A stretch of 64,000 nt of DNA from contig NC_070567.1 of the NCBI RefSeq assembly GCF_026914185.1, forward strand, positions 3,622,001 through 3,686,000, read 5' to 3'. Below, piece by piece: positions 1 to 11,736 of the stretch. This stretch comes from Puccinia triticina (taxonomy: Eukaryota > Basidiomycota > Pucciniomycetes > Pucciniales > Pucciniaceae). Position 1 is the first letter of the stretch. Each line of letters opens with the position of its first letter. Both the position numbers and the translations under genes were made by a program. The notes beneath the pieces are model-generated. The model was not told the origin of the DNA. It saw only the letters and a program-made list of their open reading frames with translations, and did no database searches.

Positions 1-344
1 TGCGCACTAACACGCAGCATCCAGCCATCCTGGATTTAGCCCCAGTGCACCCCACAGCCACCCACCAGGTGGGAATTAGTGTACGTTTCCGGGTTACCAC
101 CTTGCTGCTTGGGACCAAACAGGAGGTGTACACCTTGCAGGGTACAGAATCAAATTTGTACATTATTCACAAAATCATACAGTAACGAAAGACTTGATAT
201 GATAGACAAACAGGATGTATTTATAATTTAGGCACTAAAAAATAGCGAGGAAAGTGACAAAAGAAGACCATATAATCAAAAACTGGACCCGACCAGCGGG
301 TCTCTGGAGGTCTCTGGCCAGCCGCCAAGGAAAGCGTCGTTGTT
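1..344. other. Flank of divergent gene pair, no gene seen
   Basis: This stretch lies downstream of the minus-strand gene ending at 345. It contains no reading frame I can support. A CACTA-like string occurs at 5-9 and a TAGTG at 76-80, but I could not pair either with a matching inverted terminus, so no element end is called. It probably holds the 3' UTR of the neighbouring gene. Confidence 0.3.
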
Positions 345-2255
345 TCACACTTGTGCCACATCTTCTTTGTCAAGGTTTAAGTTGTCGGCAGTAATTCGTG
401 CCATGTGAGCTCGTACTTCTTCCTCAGTCGGGAGAGAGATTGACTCGCGGTCCAATTGAGACATCGTTGTATGGCCAAATGTGTTGCGGTCATAGTCCAA
501 CACCAGCTGGAAGAAGCTGGAAACAGGCACTGTAGGGCACCGTAACCAGTTAATCTAAGTATTGCAACCAATATAATAGCTTTAAGACTCACGAGGTGCG
601 ATATTCCCGCCCCTTCTCATCCAACTCCCGCAAATGTGAATCTATATTGAGCCACTGCCGACCGGTGTCCCTTGGCCCCCTGCTGACCAACTGTCCAATT
701 GTGTGGATGCGCAAGTATGCAAGTCGGGCCTTCATGTGGGTTTGATGTCCGCGAGGTGCATTTTGCTCTCCCGCTGGAACGTTGCGTTGATTGTTTGGGA
801 GCAGTGGAAGCAAGCTGGTCTGCATCTGAAAACAGAAAAAGGGGGCAAAAATCAGCCTCAACATATGAGCGGCACAGCGACCCCGACATACCTCAGCAAG
901 CAAGGTAGAGATTGTCGGAACAGGTCGGATGTCTTCCCAACCCTCGGTGTTGTGGATGTCAGTCAGGAGCTGAAATATTCGAGATTAGACACTCGTCAGT
1001 TGCATCTGCTTGCAAGTCATTGGCCCGGCGAGCTGCTCACCAAGTCTCTCATTTTCCCCCTGCTATTTCTGAGCTTGCTTCTGACGAACCTCTCAACACT
1101 AGCCACAGCTGAAGGCTCCGCCTCGTTGTAACCATGTGGCAAGTAATCAAGCCTGAATTGGACTGGCTGGGCATTGATTCTGTCCTGCTCGGATGTTGCG
1201 AACATCAGAAGATTACACCAAAATCAAACAGCCACCAATGGACATACCAATACAAGCGATAACAATCCCCTGACATTGTGGCGGTGGTTACCACGTGGGA
1301 GGTCCGAACTATACATCTTCAGATTTTTGCTCATCAGGAGCTCACGAATACTTCTCTTGACAAATTCCTGTACATTTACACATAATACGTGTTTGTCACA
1401 AAGAGGTGTCAGCGTGGGGCATTTTTGGGTTTCAAGATTCAAACAAAGCTTTACACACGCTGAAGACAGGAACATAGTGGAAATCGTTGGTTCGGACAGT
1501 TGGTGGAGGCTGCATCACGGCTTGGACTCGGGCAAGATTTGCTTGCTGTCTAGCTTCATCAATCGCTTGGCGGATAGACATCTGACTGTACATCTGAACT
1601 GCCCATTGACGAGGGGGGGGCACCTGAAAAAAACACCGAGTGGAATCAACATATTTTTCCAAGGGTTGGACTTGCAATGCAATCTATTTATGTACTCACG
1701 TGCACCAAGTTCTCCGCCAGGTCGGCGTAGCCACCTCGAAGCTCAAACACGCCCTCGAGTTCGCCAAGGAATGCATCGGTGACCGGTTCATTGTCTTGGA
1801 GCATGGTGAAAGGGACATTTGGGAAAGTCGGAATAGCTGGCAGACCCACACGTCGAGGTGCTTGTCCCCCAGTAGCGACACTTCCTGGAACTGGTGGAAT
1901 CGCAGCTGTGCATTCCGAGTGAGAAAACTACACCCAAGGGGAACAGAAAAATGGGCATACCTGGACGTGCAATATCAGTGGAGCGCCTTGCCCCAGGAGT
2001 AGAACTCTGGCGGCCAGTGGTGGCAGACCCGGCGGCAGCGATGGCAGCTGCACCTCTCAGAGGTACAGCATCACGCCTCCCAGCCATTGCATTTCTCTCG
2101 CGACGTTCAGATTGACGAATGGGACCTATCTGGCTTTCTTGAGTGTTCGCTGAGCTACGACCAGTCGAAGTATGCTGTCTGACTGGTTCAGGTGATATTC
2201 TGGAGTCATCATCGGCACCGTCGCTTCCAGAATCTTCTGAGTATAAAAGCGACAT
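345..2255 (-). CDS. Companion protein of transposase, 470 aa, 8 exons
   Basis: I reconstructed an intact spliced gene with exons (plus coordinates) 1961-2255, 1700-1905, 1459-1623, 1248-1367, 1041-1184, 892-969, 593-825 and 345-516. All introns begin GT and end AG, phases agree, and the total is 1413 nt. The start ATG at 2255 follows the divergent intergenic region. The N-terminus (residues 1-100) is Ser/Arg-rich and acidic; the middle has a Pro stretch followed by a helical segment rich in Gln/Ala; the C-terminal half has a basic helical block (VERFVRSKLR) and a leucine-rich segment. I recognise no named domain. It is transcribed away from the transposase at 2973, so I infer it is the second gene of the same transposon, perhaps a DNA-binding accessory factor of TnpA type. 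The exon 4 donor (1242-1247) is the least certain junction. Function is unknown. Confidence 0.65.
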
Positions 2256-2972
2256 CGCAAAAAATTCCCTGGGTTGTGTTGAGGCAAAAATATGACAAAA
2301 AGAAGTTGAAATGCTGATTGGGTCGATACGATTGGGTCAATACAATTGAGCACCAGAAATCAGATGGGTGGAAACTGGTGAGAACCAGGTGGTGCAGAGG
2401 AGACCGCCTTTTGCAATCTGTTCAGCACATCTCCCAAGACAGCATTGCTCACGCAGTCAGCTGACGCTTCGAGCAACCAGCTCACGGCAAATGGCTGTCC
2501 CCCATTCATTGATGTTTTTGATGATTCCCGAGAAAAGAATTACACCAAGAAGTACAAGAATTGCCTCATCCCAGGGGAATACGCCACACCAAACAAAATG
2601 CACCGTAAAATTGTGCCCGATCATTCCCAGTTAAATTGCTCAAAGGACCTGGGCTTCTTTCCATAAGCAATATGGGTGAACCCAGCCTTGGAATTACACA
2701 GAAATCACCAAAGCACCAACCCACCTTGGGTGTGCCTACATTTCGCCATCACACATTCAATATATCCCTGGTTTCACGCACTCAAAGAAGCAGGTGATAC
2801 CTACGGTCATACGGGGTTGCATGTATGAAATTACATGCCTGGCATTTTTTGGTTGGTAGGCCGCCAAATCATTAATTTTTCACACAGGAATATTGAGCTT
2901 AGCCTGGCGGACGTTTAACTTGAACCCCTTTTTTACCGAGAAGAAGCAGTCCCCGGAGGCAAAGAAGGAACA
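2256..2972. promoter_or_regulatory. Shared divergent promoter region
   Basis: These 717 bases separate the two start codons of the divergent genes (345-2255 minus and 2973-6974 plus). No reading frame here fits either gene. By position it must hold both promoters. I did not identify a specific element. Confidence 0.45.
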
Positions 2973-5900
2973 ATGGGACGTCGTAGCAAGAGGAGTGTAC
3001 CACTGGAATTGGAACCGGGTGAGTGATTGCCTGGAGAGGAAATCTTGATTATTTTTCTGAGAAACATTTCCTTGTGTGTACATAAAGATGTGTGGCACCG
3101 GGTGTCGGAGTCACCTACCGAGGTTTATATGTGTATGCTTTGCAAAACGGGGCGAACCATGCTGAAAGCATCTGTTCTGAAACACATGAAATATCCTAGC
3201 CACATCCAACGGGTGGCGGAGTATCATGTGGCACGGGAACAGGCCAGGACTCAGGCAGATATACCTGAGCAGCGGAATTCTCCACCGGAGTTGGTGCACA
3301 TGGAACGGGAAGAACATGGATTTTTGGATCCGATTCCATCACCTTGGCATCCCTTTGATGGGCTCCCAGACGAACAATCTCACTTTGACAAAGATGGTGC
3401 TAACCGAGGTTGCGCTGATGAGTCTTCAATCTACTCCGAATCCAGCACAAGTGATTCCAGCAGCGGCATCAGTGACGCATCTCAGATATCAGAGTACGAC
3501 TCAAACAATGAGGCTGATGACGAGGAGTGGGAACTTCCTCGACCAGGCCCGCAACCTTCACCAGGAGTCAACCCTGCTGAGCCCGCTGAGCCAGACACAT
3601 CAGGTCGTCGAAACCAGTGTGATGGGGAAAAAGATTGGTGGCCTTACCGATCCAAAGAGGTAGAGCTGAACTCTTATCTGTTTATCAATTAACTTCAACT
3701 GGAATTAGAATCTCATGCTGTTCTTCACCTAGTACCTGGTTGCATCGTTGTTAATAGGTTATACACACTCGATCATGAGCCGGAGCTTGTATAACTATGT
3801 CAAAGCCATTTTCAAGCTGTTTGACATCAAATTACCGGACTGGAACACCGTCAGACGAGAAAAGAAAGCCTTACGTGGGTTACTGGGTATGGACGTCCAC
3901 GCAAGCAAATCAATACTCAATATTCCAACGTACGGGTTGAGCCTGCCCAAGGTCCTTGCTCAAGAGGTCGCAAATCCTATTGTCAGCCCCTTGATCGATT
4001 ATTTTCCGGAGGAAGCACACGGACGTGGGATATACAAGCTTTCTCAATCCAAGAAGTGGCTAGAAGAACTTGACCCAATTTCCCGAGCACCCATGTGCCG
4101 AGTTGGCGAACGGGATTGGTTTTTATTTGAACCTGTGCAAATCACCTCTGATGAAGTTGTGATTCCTCTGTTTTTTTATCGTGAAGGGGATGTGATGTGT
4201 GCAAAGTGTGTCACACCAGACTACCACTTTGACGGATTCAGCTCAAATCTACGACTTACCTTCCCGGCCGGCTTGCCATTTGGAAGCCCTCAGTTGAAAA
4301 GTGTTGTTGTTTCGTCCTTTGATTTTGACTACACTGAAATTGCAGGTGGTGATGGAACTCTTCTACATGAGAGATGTCGCCACTCAGTATACGGTATGAT
4401 CACTGGTTGTCTATTTTGTTTTTTGGTGGAGTACCATGCACAACACTAAATCAATCTCTTCCAATTGGACCTTGTTTCAGAACTTAGTTTGGATTGCGTA
4501 ACTTGGCATCATGTTCCGAACCCCTGGAGAGCCAAAGCAAATGGCCGCATAATTCGCCATTTACCTATCACTCTTTACTCCGATGACACATCTGGCAACC
4601 AGTCCAAGAGATGGAACAAGCACATTTCTTTCTATTTTACTCTATCTGGACTTCCGCCGAGTATGACAAACCAGAACTACAACTGTCATTATCTGACCAC
4701 GTCTAATCAAGCTGGAGCAATGGAACTAGCGGCTCCGATTGTGTCTGAATTGCGCACGATGTCTAATGAAGGATTCCCAACTTTTGATTGTACTATTCAA
4801 GAGGAGGTGCTTCTGATTTCTTCCGTGTTGTGCTTCCTTGGCGATTCACCAATGCATGCCGAGATCACGAGTACACCAATCCCCGGGAATGCACTTCATC
4901 CTTGCCGCATGTGTGCATTGTACTCAGAGAGTGTGAAGGAAAAAGCTACTATAGCCTATGTTTCAAGGTTCTTCATGATTGGACCAACTGGATCGTGTGT
5001 AAGTCTAATTTATTCCATATTTTATTGGGGGAAGCGAATGCTGAACCCATTGAGAATAAACAGATATCTGCTCCACCGCGCTCATGGGGACAAATTAAAG
5101 CACACTGCTACGAGGTGTGGTACATGGCGCACAAGCCACAGAGGAAGACTGCAGTAGAAGATAGTTCGTCCGAACTGGGGGTGAAGGATATTCTCAATCG
5201 GACGCTTATTGATCGGAGGTATGCAATTCTGGCTCCGGGAAAAGTGCCAACAGCCCGGGAGAAGGTTTTCGTGGAGGAACTGGAGCAAATTTTCAAGGAG
5301 TTGCCAGAAACACTGTTTAACTCGTTCTTTGAACTTGATGGTAAGCAAAGCTTCATGTTGAAGGATATTTTTGTAATAACCATTTCTAATCCATAATTGT
5401 AAACTTATGAAGGTTTCGATGGGTGTCAGGACACCCCTGTTGAAATCCTCCATGTCTTTCTCCTTGGCGTTGTGAAGTACATGGTAGGAGACTTCATGCG
5501 CAGCCTGGCTCCGAAACAGAAACCCTTAGTGAAGGCAAGGTATCAATCCTTCAACATTGACGGCCTCAATATTGCATCGATGCAAGCCGAATACCTCACT
5601 AGGCACTTTGCAAATTTCATAGGCAAGGACTACCGCATTGTTCTGCAGGCCGCACCGTTTGTTCTGTTTGATTATATGGACGACGATCAGCTGGAGCTCT
5701 GGGGTGCATTGTGTACACTAGCACCACTGATTTTTCAAACACACATTGAGGATATGGTCGAATATCAACTACACCTTATTCATCACATACGCAAATTCCT
5801 TTATTTTCTTGTCCGATCAACTGCTCAGTGGGTCAACAAGCCCAAGATTCACATGCTTTTACACTTGATGGATTCCGTCCTCCGTTTCGGCCCGCCCCCC

Positions 5901-6974
5901 TTGTATGCAACGGAGAAATTCGAAGGATATAATAGTATTTTACGGAATGCGTCCATCCACTCCAACCGCCAAAGTCCTGGTAAGGACATCAGCGTCATTT
6001 TTGGGGATTACCGCAATGTGAGGCAACTTGTTTCCGGTGGGTACTTCTATGATAAACAAAGTGGAGTTTATCGTAGGGCCAGCCCTGCGGTCATCAGTAT
6101 CTTCTTGGACAACCCATCTGTTCAGAAGTCCATGGGCTACAACGCAGAAACCGTCGATGTAACTAGCGCTGGATATCCAGCAGTCAGGAAGTGGAAGGTA
6201 CCAACTGGCCTGAAAGTTGGCATACCACCAGAGTTGCAAGCACACCTCAGGGGCTACGTCCTCAGGCAGGTTAATCAGATTAGTTGGAACTCGAAAACTG
6301 TTCTTGCGGCAGGATCATTTGTCACGGTAAGTCCGATGGGTCTTTTGTTTTTGGCAGGTATTGAATTTGTCATTTTTGGTTTTATGTACACAGTATAATT
6401 CCGGAGTGGATTCTAAGGGCACACCCCATTTAGGTCAAATAAGTCACTTATGGGAAGGCCGTAAAGGGGGGCGAGTAGTTCTCTACCTGTGTTTGTCACC
6501 GTTTGCTTTTGAAGGTGTGGATACATTCTACAACATGCGGAAGGTCAAGCGTCAATTAGAGGGGAATTTTATCAGTATTGTGGTGAGTATCTCCGTTCTT
6601 CCGCACAAGAGTTTTAATGAAGCTGATTCAAAACAAATAACTAGAATGTGCGTGCCAAGTTGAATGTGCAGCATAACTGTCACAATGGCGAGTGTCCAAT
6701 CACTCTAACAAGAGCTGTTCAATTGGAGAGGCAAGATACCACAAACTTTTCAGGGGAGGTTGCGCACTCGGATCGAGAAAACTACGTGGTGAATCTGGCA
6801 TCTCTAGCAAATACTTTGGCGCATCGTGATTTTTCGGGCATCCCCTTTGAATCCTTAGCCGATCGCAGCCACCTGTCAAGTTTGCACGAAGGCTTAGCCA
6901 AGTGGCATGCTTCTGGTACAAGGACAGGCCCACCGGGACTATTGGAAGCGGTTGACCCAGCCCTCGGCACATAG
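2973..6974 (+). CDS. CACTA/Plavaka-like transposase, 1168 aa, 8 exons, intact
   Basis: Exons are 2973-3018, 3088-3659, 3733-4393, 4481-4998, 5064-5340, 5413-6326, 6394-6582 and 6645-6974. All seven introns are GT-AG, phases match and the sum is 3507 nt. Near the N-terminus there is a zinc finger of CX2C...HX5H type (MCMLC...HMKYPSH, genomic 3120-3210), then an acidic Ser/Asp/Glu-rich linker and the WWPYRSKE block. The core has HPCRMC (4898-4915), an invariant-looking DTPVEILHVFLLGVVKY block at about 5430-5480, and TEKFEGYN...SNRQSP at about 5910-5975. These features resemble the large transposases of CACTA-type elements in basidiomycetes (Tnp2/Plavaka-like); I assign the superfamily by pattern memory, so it is tentative. 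The protein would bind element ends and cut and paste them in the nucleus. An uninterrupted frame over eight exons suggests recent activity or selection. It may be the source of activity for the non-autonomous CACTA copies further along. Confidence 0.7.
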
Positions 6975-8099
6975 TAGAGATGTATTATCATTTAGTATAG
7001 CAATACTAATTGTTTGGGAGGACAGGTTATCAATTTATCATCACAAGCAACCAAATGATTGATGTGAGTTCTTCTGGAGGGTCAACAGTGTGATGTTTGA
7101 GCTCGTTGCTTTCCAGAGAACTCCAACAATCCCAGCGGGTGTTGCGAACCTGACATCTCTTAACAACTGACGGTGGAGTAGTAGAACTGAGCTGAGTAAC
7201 AAGAGGTCTGGACGATAGTATTTTTGGCTCGCTCTGAAAGGATCCTGAATGAATCGCGAGAAATTGTGAGGCAATCTTCATTGCACTCATCAATTTTGGT
7301 TGCCTCATCTGGGTGAGAATAATGTTCATCCTGTGGCGGACCGAGGTGAGAAGCGTCCGATGAGCTAAAAGATGCTTGATTGCTCGCCTGGACACCAAAC
7401 TGACCCCCAGTTGAGCAAACAAGAAGTCCTTAAGTCATACTGGCGCGTATAAATTGATTGGGCAACATAGTTAAGCTTAGGGTCTGCTGACTGAACGGAG
7501 TGATATAGGCAAATTTAAGGTCTGCTGAAATTGTCCGGATTGATTGGATGAGTTAGCGATAAAATGGCAAAATAAGTGTGGGGAGACAGTGCTGCCCAGG
7601 AGAATTTGCAGGGGCAAATTGGACTTGGTTTGGCCCTTTGGCTGACGCATGTTGGTGCGGAAGGGGAGGGAACTACATGCATCTCCTTGGGCTGATACAG
7701 GGGGCAGGCGAGGAGGTGTTTCCCTTGCGATGATACATGTCATGGCTATGCTCTTTGCGGATGGCTTGCAGCTGTACCTTGACGGGGGTATGCCAATAGG
7801 CTGTTAGGGCTAGGGTGGGACGCGCTGGTGGCATCTATGGGGCAACTTGCGTGGGTTGCCTGGATGCATCAAGTGGGTGCTGGCAGCAAAGGTGATCTGG
7901 CATCTCGGAGCTGCTGCCCTGCCGTGCCCTTCAGCGGGGATGCCTCAAGGACGGTCAGGGCGGTGAAACGTCTGGGGGATCCCCCCTGGATAAGCCCGGT
8001 TTCTTGGGCTGTCATGCGGACGGCAGTGCTCATCCTGGGATGCCACTGGGATGGGGCTGTCCCAGGAACGTCTCAGGATGTGCAAAGCGCCCCCCCTGT
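6975..8099. other. Spacer, no supported gene
   Basis: About 1.1 kb between the transposase stop and the Helitron 3' end. An antisense reading frame at 7030-7422 (130 aa) exists but shows no domain or intron support. The base composition shifts to G-rich between 7600 and 8100. By position the right part is inside the Helitron ending at 8306. Confidence 0.35.
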
Positions 8100-8306
8100 G
8101 TACTGGGTAGGGTGATCCTCCCCAGGGAGGGAAACTCAGGGGAGCTGTCTCAAGGGAGATGAAGAGTGGGAAGTCTGAGAGATTTGGGGGCTGCATGGGC
8201 CAAGTATGTGGTGTGAACTTCACACCACATACTTGAAGGGAGATTAAGCACAAGACTATAGGACTGAACCTGAAATCTGCAGCGGCGAAGCCGCCTTGGC
8301 CTCTAG
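8100..8306 (+). mobile_element. Helitron 3' end (H1)
   Basis: The last ~205 bases are nearly identical to the 3' end of the Helitron at 46556-49086. The terminus has a GC hairpin (gcggcgaagccgc) followed within about 10 bases by CTAG at 8303-8306, and the next host base is T, as expected for a Helitron inserted between A and T. The right flank resumes a 348-bp repeat unit exactly at ttctggtacc, so the insertion lies in the CACTA-A array (unit text gaata^ttctgg). No matching 5' end with array flank occurs between 1 and 8100. The element may therefore start left of the window and could include the two-gene transposon, or its left flank may have been lost. Confidence 0.8.
8201..8235. repeat. Subterminal 35-bp palindrome of Helitron
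   Basis: Two 17-base arms (caagtatgtggtgtgaa and its complement) flank a single central base. The same palindrome is present at 48981-49015 in the second Helitron, about 70 bases before the terminal CTAG in both copies. It is in addition to the usual terminal hairpin. Confidence 0.85.
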
Positions 8307-8887
8307 TTCTGGTACCAATATCATGAAATAATCACCATTCCTGGTTGAGATATGGTGGCAGAAACAGAAAGGGAAGCCAAATTTGGTGGTATTTTGAGAC
8401 TCATGAGACTGTAGCTGCCTCATTTTGGGAATTTCATGGTCAAGAGCTGACCCAAATTAATATCTCAATATGTCTTATCATAATGGTATCAATATCATGA
8501 AATCTTTCCCATTGCGGGTTGAGATACAGTGGCAGAAACACCAAAAAATACCCAATTAGGCAATATTTTGAGACTAATCAGGCTACAGCAGCTCCTTTTG
8601 GGCATTTCCATACATGAAAGCTATACCAAAATAATCTTTGAAAATGTATGAATATTCTGGTACCAATATCATGAAATAATCACCATTCCTGGTTGAGATA
8701 TGGTGGCAGAAACAGAAAGGGAAGCCCAATTTGGTGGTATTTTGAGACTCATGAGACTGTAGCTGCCACATTTTGGGTTTTTCCTGGGCAAGAGCTGACC
8801 CAATGTAACCCCTCAACATGTCTTATCATAATGGTATCAATATCATGAAATCATTTGCATTGCGGGTCGAGATAAAGTGGCAGAAAC

Positions 8888-9648
8888 TGTAAGAATACAG
8901 GACCAGAACACCCCCAGCAACCGCTAAGGAAGCTGGTGCGGCCAAGCCCAGACCACCCGCAGCAACCGCAAAGGAAGCTCGCGCGGTTAGCCAGAAACAT
9001 AGACCCAGCTGCGCAAAGAGGTAAGACCCCTCGAGCAGTCCAGACCCAAAACCTAACCCAATCTCGAGCTGACAAGCCCCGCTTGATCACTTGCAGATAC
9101 GGAAACCGTAACGGCAACCGCACCGGGGAAAGGAAGAATAGACTCAGCCTCCGGGTACGTGCTCGTGGAGAGATAAAGTTATGGCTCAGATAAGCTGACC
9201 AACTTTACTCTCGTAGATCCCTCGCAGACCGTCTCGGCAGTCAGACCCCAGCCATCCTACTCGATAGGATCACGGCCAGCACCGCAGCCAGTGAGTAGTC
9301 CAACTCCTGTGACCCAGGAAAGGATAAAAAAGCAGATGACTGACTTGATCCAAGCTATGCGCGACAAGCAGATCAAAAGAAACCAAACCCGTACCGACAG
9401 GATAAGACCAGGCTACTTAGTTGACTGGCTCCTGCATCGACCCGCCCTCGGACAGTCATCTCTCTCATCTCAGCTCAAACCCAGACGAAGCAACTTAGAA
9501 GAATTATCCCTAGAAGCAAAGCACCCACTCGTGCTGCTTTCAGGTAAATTCTCCATTCAGATTTCATTTTCACTTATCTCATTATAAATATGTAAATACA
9601 ATAAGTTATTGAGATAAGGAAAACATTTCAGTTGCTCCAAAATTTTCA
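8888..9648. mobile_element. TG...CA insertion with 5-bp TSD (solo-LTR-like)
   Basis: The 761-bp segment starts TGTAAG and ends TTTTCA, and is flanked by GAAAC at 8883-8887 and 9649-9653. Removing it and one GAAAC restores a normal repeat unit (cagaaacacc). TG...CA ends with a 5-bp duplication are the rule for LTRs. Internally there are splice-like signals (GTAAGA after 9019, an AG before the segment at 9097, and an AG at 9217-9218) and a coding-looking stretch at 9291-9545. It could therefore be a solo LTR or a small non-autonomous LTR element with captured exons. Terminal repeats inside it were not found. Confidence 0.6.
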
Positions 9649-10354
9649 GAAACACCAAAAAATACCCAATTAGGCAATATTTTGGGACTAATCAGACTAT
9701 AGCAGCTCCTTTTGGGCATTTCCATACATGAAAGCTATACCAAAATAATCTTTGGGAATGGATTAATATTCTGGCAGCAACATCATGAAATAATCACCAT
9801 TCCTGGTTGGGATATGGTGGCAGAAACAGAAAGAAAAGCCCAATTTGGTGATATTTTGAGACTCATGAGCCTGTAGCTGCCACATTTTGGGATTTTCATG
9901 GTCAAGAGCTGACCCAAATTACTCTCTCAACATGTCTTATTATAATAGTATCAATATCATGAAATAAATGTTAGCCCTGGTTCAGATACAGTGGCAGAAA
10001 CACCAAAAAAACACCCAATTAGGCAATATTTTGAAACTAATCAGACTTTAGCCGCTTGTTTTTGGGATTTTAATCCATGAAAGCTACACCAAAATACTCT
10101 TTGCAAATGGATGAACATTCTGGTACCAATATCATGGAATAATCAACATTCCTGGTTGAGATATAATGGCAGAAACACAAAAAATGAGGCAATAGTTCCT
10201 GACTGATTAAATGGGGCTGCTACATTGGGAGATTTTCATTGGAAAAAAGCCTTCCTGAATTAATCTTTCAAATTTTCCCATCATCATGGTACCTGCAATA
10301 TCATGAATTCATCCCCATTGCAAGTTGAGACATAGTTGTAGAAAAACAACAAAA

Positions 10355-10566
10355 CCAATAGAGATGGCACTTGGCACCCGCCGGCGGGTACCCGCCACAC
10401 TTCAGCACATAATCCTATGCGCCTGCAGGCGCCCATGGCAGGTGCCAGGGGTTTCATTTTAGTAAAAATACATGCAGGGAGTTGCACACGCGCAATGGAT
10501 ACCTGCAAGCGCATAGAATTATGTGATGAAGTGTCGCGGGTACCTGCCGGCGGGTGCCAACTGCCA
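10355..10566. mobile_element. GC-rich palindromic MITE
   Basis: About 80-bp imperfect inverted ends start near AGAGATGGCA and finish near TGCCAT, rich in ggcacccgccggcgggtacc. The flanks carry ACCAAT on both sides, and without the insert the array text of the related unit at 31460-31500 is recovered. A similar AGAGATGGC terminus with ggtaccc-rich interior is seen at 27866-28015. I infer a small non-autonomous DNA transposon family. Confidence 0.6.
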
Positions 10567-11377
10567 TCAACCAATCAGGAAATATTTCACACTGATCAGA
10601 CTGTAACTGCAAAATTTTGGGACTTTCATAGACCAAAATTTTCTCAAATTATTGTTCAGATATTGCTGATCTTCAAGGACCTCATGGTACCAATATCATG
10701 AAATAAATCTTAGCCCTGGTTGAGACAAAATGGCAGAAGCACAAAAAACACTGCCTGATAATTTTAGGGGATAGTTTCAAGCCAACAAGACTCAATCAAT
10801 CTCTTTACATTCAAAAAATGTTGAACCTCAGATTCTGAGATAACATCAGTTGACCCATTGAATATATTGGGGAAACACCTCCCATTAGTCTTTGATTGAA
10901 CAACAGAAGCAAAAGACACCTTACTCAAATCTGGTAAAAATGTTAAATCAATCTCAGGCCTAGTAGAAATTTAGGATATTGGATATGATGAGTGATATAT
11001 ACAAGCCATTAAATTTGAACAAAATTGCAGATGTAGCATGATAAATTGAGACTGATTGGTTAGTTTTTTTTTTTTTGGAAAGTAGATTTCAACACTTCTG
11101 CAAGTTTCAAGAGACAATAATTCATGCCTCCCCATTCCTCCTCACCCCTCCCTCTCCCTGCCTGACTTAACAGACTATTTTTTCTCAGGAATAATTCATA
11201 TGAGTATGTAAAAATGACCTATTTGATCTGGAAACAAAATGAAGCTTTTACTATGGTCAAAAACTAAGACAGGGGGAAATCAAGAGGAAGAGGGATGATA
11301 TAAGGGTTATGATGTTGCAGGAAGGAAAAAAATTAAAGAGAAATTTCAAAAAGAAAAAAAAAATGATCAATACAATT

Positions 11378-11468
11378 TGATCAATATATGCCATATTGAT
11401 CAATATATGCCATATTGATCAATATATGCCATATTGATCAATATATGCCATATTGATCAATATATGCC
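11378..11468. repeat. 19-bp tandem repeat in CACTA-A end
   Basis: The unit tgatcaatatatgccatat repeats almost perfectly more than four times just inside the right terminus. The related CACTA-C ends have fewer gatcaatata copies at the matching place, so this is a copy-specific expansion of a terminal motif. Confidence 0.85.
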
Positions 11469-11507
11469 TTCCCAAATTCATCCATGTTTGTAGTGATGGG
11501 ACTTCTT

Positions 11508-11736
11508 CCTGCAGACTTTGCCAAGGGCATTGGAGACCAAACTGGGATTCCCGTACGCGATTGCGTGCCAATTGGTCAAGGGGGCGACGTGGCTGATCCC
11601 AACCCACACAATCGACCCAAACAACAAAGTATATACCCCGCCTGCCACGCGAGCTGACTCGGCTGTCAACCCGACCACCATTTCCGCTGAAATCACCGCG
11701 ACCACCAACGTAGCGACCAACTCGCCAACGGTGTGA
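11508..11736 (+). pseudogene. 3' fragment of unknown Thr-rich protein
   Basis: The frame is open from the CACTA-A border to a stop at 11736. It starts with a globular-looking segment (KLGFPYAIACQLVKGATWL) and ends in a Thr/Ala/Ser-rich tail (ISAEITATTNVATNSPTV), as in many secreted or wall-linked fungal proteins. If real, its 5' part was separated by the CACTA insertion at 11495. Evidence is composition only. Confidence 0.25.

Larger units (their letters stand above)
8307..10780 (-). repeat. 348-bp tandem array, reverse orientation
   Basis: Dimeric units of about 348 bp, each made of two related ~174-bp halves, lie in the orientation opposite to the array at 31436-39430. Landmarks recur at fixed spacing, such as tggtaccaatatcatgaaat and tttctgccac (complement). 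The array is broken by insertions at 8888-9648 and 10355-10566. Confidence 0.85.
8307..11495. mobile_element. CACTA element A, right part
   Basis: The right terminus at about 11468-11495 reads caaattcatccatg...GTAGTG, which matches the right end of the complete CACTA at 50922-54627 and ends in the TAGTG complement of CACTA. The following three bases are ATG (11496-11498), the expected 3-bp target duplication, but its partner lies off the window. Inside come a 600-bp AT-rich subterminal region (10780-11377), a 19-bp repeat, and 174/348-bp repeat units in reverse orientation (8307-10780). The left end is missing because of the Helitron at 8306. Within it sit a 761-bp TG...CA insertion (8888-9648) and a MITE (10355-10566). 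Confidence 0.75.

Noticed and set aside
1..120. A CACTA terminus at the left of the two-gene element.
   Set aside because: CACTA occurs at position 5 but no inverted partner or three-base duplication was found near 7000-8300.
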